Assembly: GCA_018398765.1 (NCBI GenBank)
Contig: JAHBMJ010004247.1
Span: 60,001 to 80,000 of the forward strand
DNA from: Chromera velia
Lineage: Eukaryota; Sar; Chromeraceae
Direction: 5' to 3'
Length of the DNA stretch: 20,000 bases
Position 1 is the stretch's first letter. Every line of letters begins with the position of its first letter. The notes under the pieces were generated by a model. That model was given only the letters and a program-made list of their open reading frames with translations, had not been told where the DNA came from and made no database searches. The translations under genes were made by a program, and so were the position numbers. Positions 18,301 through 20,000 of this stretch are shown one piece after another.

Positions 18301-20000
18301 TACCTGAAATTCCCTGACGGTGAAGAAGGGCGAGAGCATTGCCGCCTGGAGAGCGCACCCCCTCGCCACGCACTCATCCATCTGGAGTGTCTTCGAAGGC
18401 TCCCTGCCAAAGAACTCGGTGATGGCCGACTGGATCCAGGGCGTGCGAGGAGCGCATCCAACCAACTCGACAAACTTCACGTCTTCTCTTGTGATGCCTG
18501 AAGCCAAGGGAAACGAAGGGAAAAGATGAAAATTTAATACAAGAACTGAGAGAAAGCAAACAGCAGAAGTTGAAAGAGGTTGGTTCAGTTTGAGCCACGC
18601 CGAGACGACAAATTTCAACACAATCCGGGGAATCGAATCGAGCCATGCCGAGCCAACGCAGGTCGGATCACTCCAGAAAAGAGAGAAAAGAACCTCAAGA
18701 ACAGTCTGACATGCAGCCTTTTGTCGCGCAAAACACTCAACCAGCCTCCCTCCTTGCCTCAGCGTTATCCCTTCAACGAAAAAGAGAAAAAAGACGTCCT
18801 TTGTTCTGCCATCTCAAACAACCTCAGTCAGCAGCTGAGCTGACCGGATGCTTCGAGGACGTTGGAGAGGACTTTCTGCAGTCTGGGTCTGTACCCCTCA
18901 CACATGGCCTCATAGTCTTCTCTCTTCAGGTGCCCCGCCAGGTCCTCATCCTCCATCAAACACTCAATCGAAATCGGGGCGTCAGTGTTGGCAGACAGAA
19001 TCTTCTTCACCTTCCCACACGCCTCTTCGAGCCTGCATGGGGTCGGAGGAAAGTGGGAGTACACACACATGGGTTGGTTGAGTGGGGGGGAGAAGGGAAA
19101 CGAAAAGAAACGAATGAGGGACGCAAAAAGAACAGTCAGTAACTCATTTAGCCTTGCTCGCTCGTGATCCAGTGATCGCGTGATCAGATCAGATTCTAAT
19201 TCCCTTCCAACAGAAAGAAAGAAAGAAAGAGGGCAGGCCAGTTTGTCATCTCGGGTCCCCTCCCTTTCCGTTGTCTCCCCAGAAAGAAGACAAGATAAGA
19301 CAGACAGATGGAGCTGGTGAAAAACTGGTAGAACAGCGCCGTCTGATGGTGTGATGGTGTAGGTGTGTGTGTGAGAGTGTTCAGACACATACAGATTCGA
19401 GCATTCAAGCATGCAGAAAGACAAGACACCGGCCGCTCGACTGATCCATCCACTATGAAACATAAAAACCAAGACACTCATTGCACTCACGCAGAAAAGA
19501 AAGAGGGAGGACTCACTGACTTGAGTCTGGCCTTCGCATTCTCGAGGGGGTTGAGTTTGAACTTTTTCTCGAACTCCCCTGCGAAATGTTCCATGATCTT
19601 CCTGTCAAACTCCATCCCTCCAAATCCCTCGTCGTGCTCCGAGGAGAGAATCTCCAACTTCCCCTGCAGAAGAACACCAAGAAGAATGAATGAATGAAAA
19701 TAAACATAAAGAAAGATGCATGCAGATTTGACTGAGTCCTGTCCCCCCAAACCGCTCACTCGCCATATTCTGAGAAGAGACTTCCCATCTTTCTCCATCG
19801 AAAAAATGTTGCAGTCTAACTTGGTTTCCCTGGACACTGCTCAGCTCGTTCGGTGGCCGAGGCAGCCTGCCAGACAGTGGAGTCAGTCGGGTCCAAAAAA
19901 CCGCCTGAAAGAAGAGACTCACCTTGTGATTTCATTGGGAAGGGAGAATGTGAATGTGAGATGGCGGATGGGATAAACCGATTGAAAGAAAGGGAAGTCA
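15355..20000 (-). CDS. HSP110: Hsp110-type Hsp70-family chaperone / nucleotide-exchange factor, 5' part off the window
   Basis: Spliced minus-strand gene, about 667 C-terminal residues placed. Exons in transcript order: 19836-19760 (tentative), 19663-19521, 19032-18845, 18497-18304, 18020-17929, 17669-17536, 17299-16557, 15864-15355 (TAG). From 19663 onward all junctions are GT-AG with matching phases. ATPase-domain pieces include GKLEILSSEHDEGFGGMEFD, SANTDAPISIECLMEDED and FVELVGCAPRTP...ECVARGCALQAA. The beta substrate-binding domain follows (VVQQPISIAW, then KVRTTVNIHGVFTVESA). It is interrupted by a long Ala/Asp/Glu-rich loop, as in Hsp110 rather than canonical Hsp70. The helical lid carries the Hsp110 signature TETEDWLYD. 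Hsp110 proteins exchange nucleotide on Hsp70 and hold unfolded clients in the cytosol. The C-terminus (PMEEPVQA) lacks EEVD. No ER-retention tail is present, so it is probably cytosolic. The N-terminal ATPase portion lies beyond 20000. Confidence 0.93.
16860..17160 (-). other. Low-complexity acidic/Ala-rich loop inside the Hsp110 substrate-binding domain
   Basis: Roughly 90 residues in exon 17299-16557 are dominated by Ala, Pro, Asp, Glu, Gly and Thr. They run from a Lys-rich KVKKKVPKAKK segment to the acidic EEFEEVEEEVV. Hsp110 proteins carry a variable acidic loop here, between beta strands of the substrate-binding domain. The codons are GCN-rich and repetitive, which suggests growth by slippage. 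Confidence 0.7.
18024..18078 (-). repeat. TG tract upstream of an Hsp110 3' splice site
   Basis: On the minus (sense) strand this is (TG)n followed by a GTTGTTGCAG acceptor for the exon starting at 18020. It repeats the arrangement seen in the introns of the plus-strand gene. Confidence 0.85.

Noticed and set aside
19760-19923. Alternative Hsp110 exon from the TTTCAG acceptor at 19905, and a donor at 19923
   Set aside because: Frames from that acceptor either stop quickly or give no Hsp110 similarity; only 19836-19760 is kept, as tentative. The upstream exon cannot be fixed from this window.

Overview
The window looks like nuclear DNA of a eukaryotic microbe. Two spliced protein genes with short GT-AG-bounded exons can be read, many introns carry long TG/CA and purine microsatellites, and there is no bacterial operon structure. 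The first gene begins with a signal peptide followed by a basic, transit-peptide-like stretch. That is the bipartite leader used for import into complex (secondary) plastids, so an alga with such a plastid is likely. A chromerid such as Chromera velia fits best, but that is inference from gene style, and another complex-plastid alga is possible.

Layout. 1-2323: no clear gene; minus-strand open stretches that look coding-like but broken, a probable transposon excision footprint (1243-1268), and a GC-rich block with perfect dyads (about 1730-2080). 2324-7936 (+): an eleven-exon gene, all but one exon placed with matching phases. It encodes signal/transit leader, helical charged region, ribosome-hibernation-factor (HPF/RaiA, S30AE) domain and C-terminal cupin_3-like domain. 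7937-10600: non-coding, with a polyA signal, twin hairpins and microsatellites. 10200-13880: an AT-rich island with at least four short inverted-repeat DNA transposons. All share the terminal type CTARG... and all have 8-bp target duplications (10601-11313, 11408-11623, 11965-12135, 13653-13878). A GC-richer patch with minus-strand open frames of unknown nature lies among them. 13879-15354: non-coding. 15355 to beyond 20000 (-): an Hsp110-type (HSPA4/HSPH-like) Hsp70 nucleotide-exchange chaperone. Its ATPase N-terminus lies off the right edge.

The two genes converge on the transposon-rich spacer and have no obvious functional partnership beyond general proteostasis and translation. The most notable points are the apparent single-gene fusion of a plastid-targeted HPF domain with a cupin, and a transposon family that can be defined completely from this window by termini, 8-bp duplications, internal repeat arrays and a footprint.
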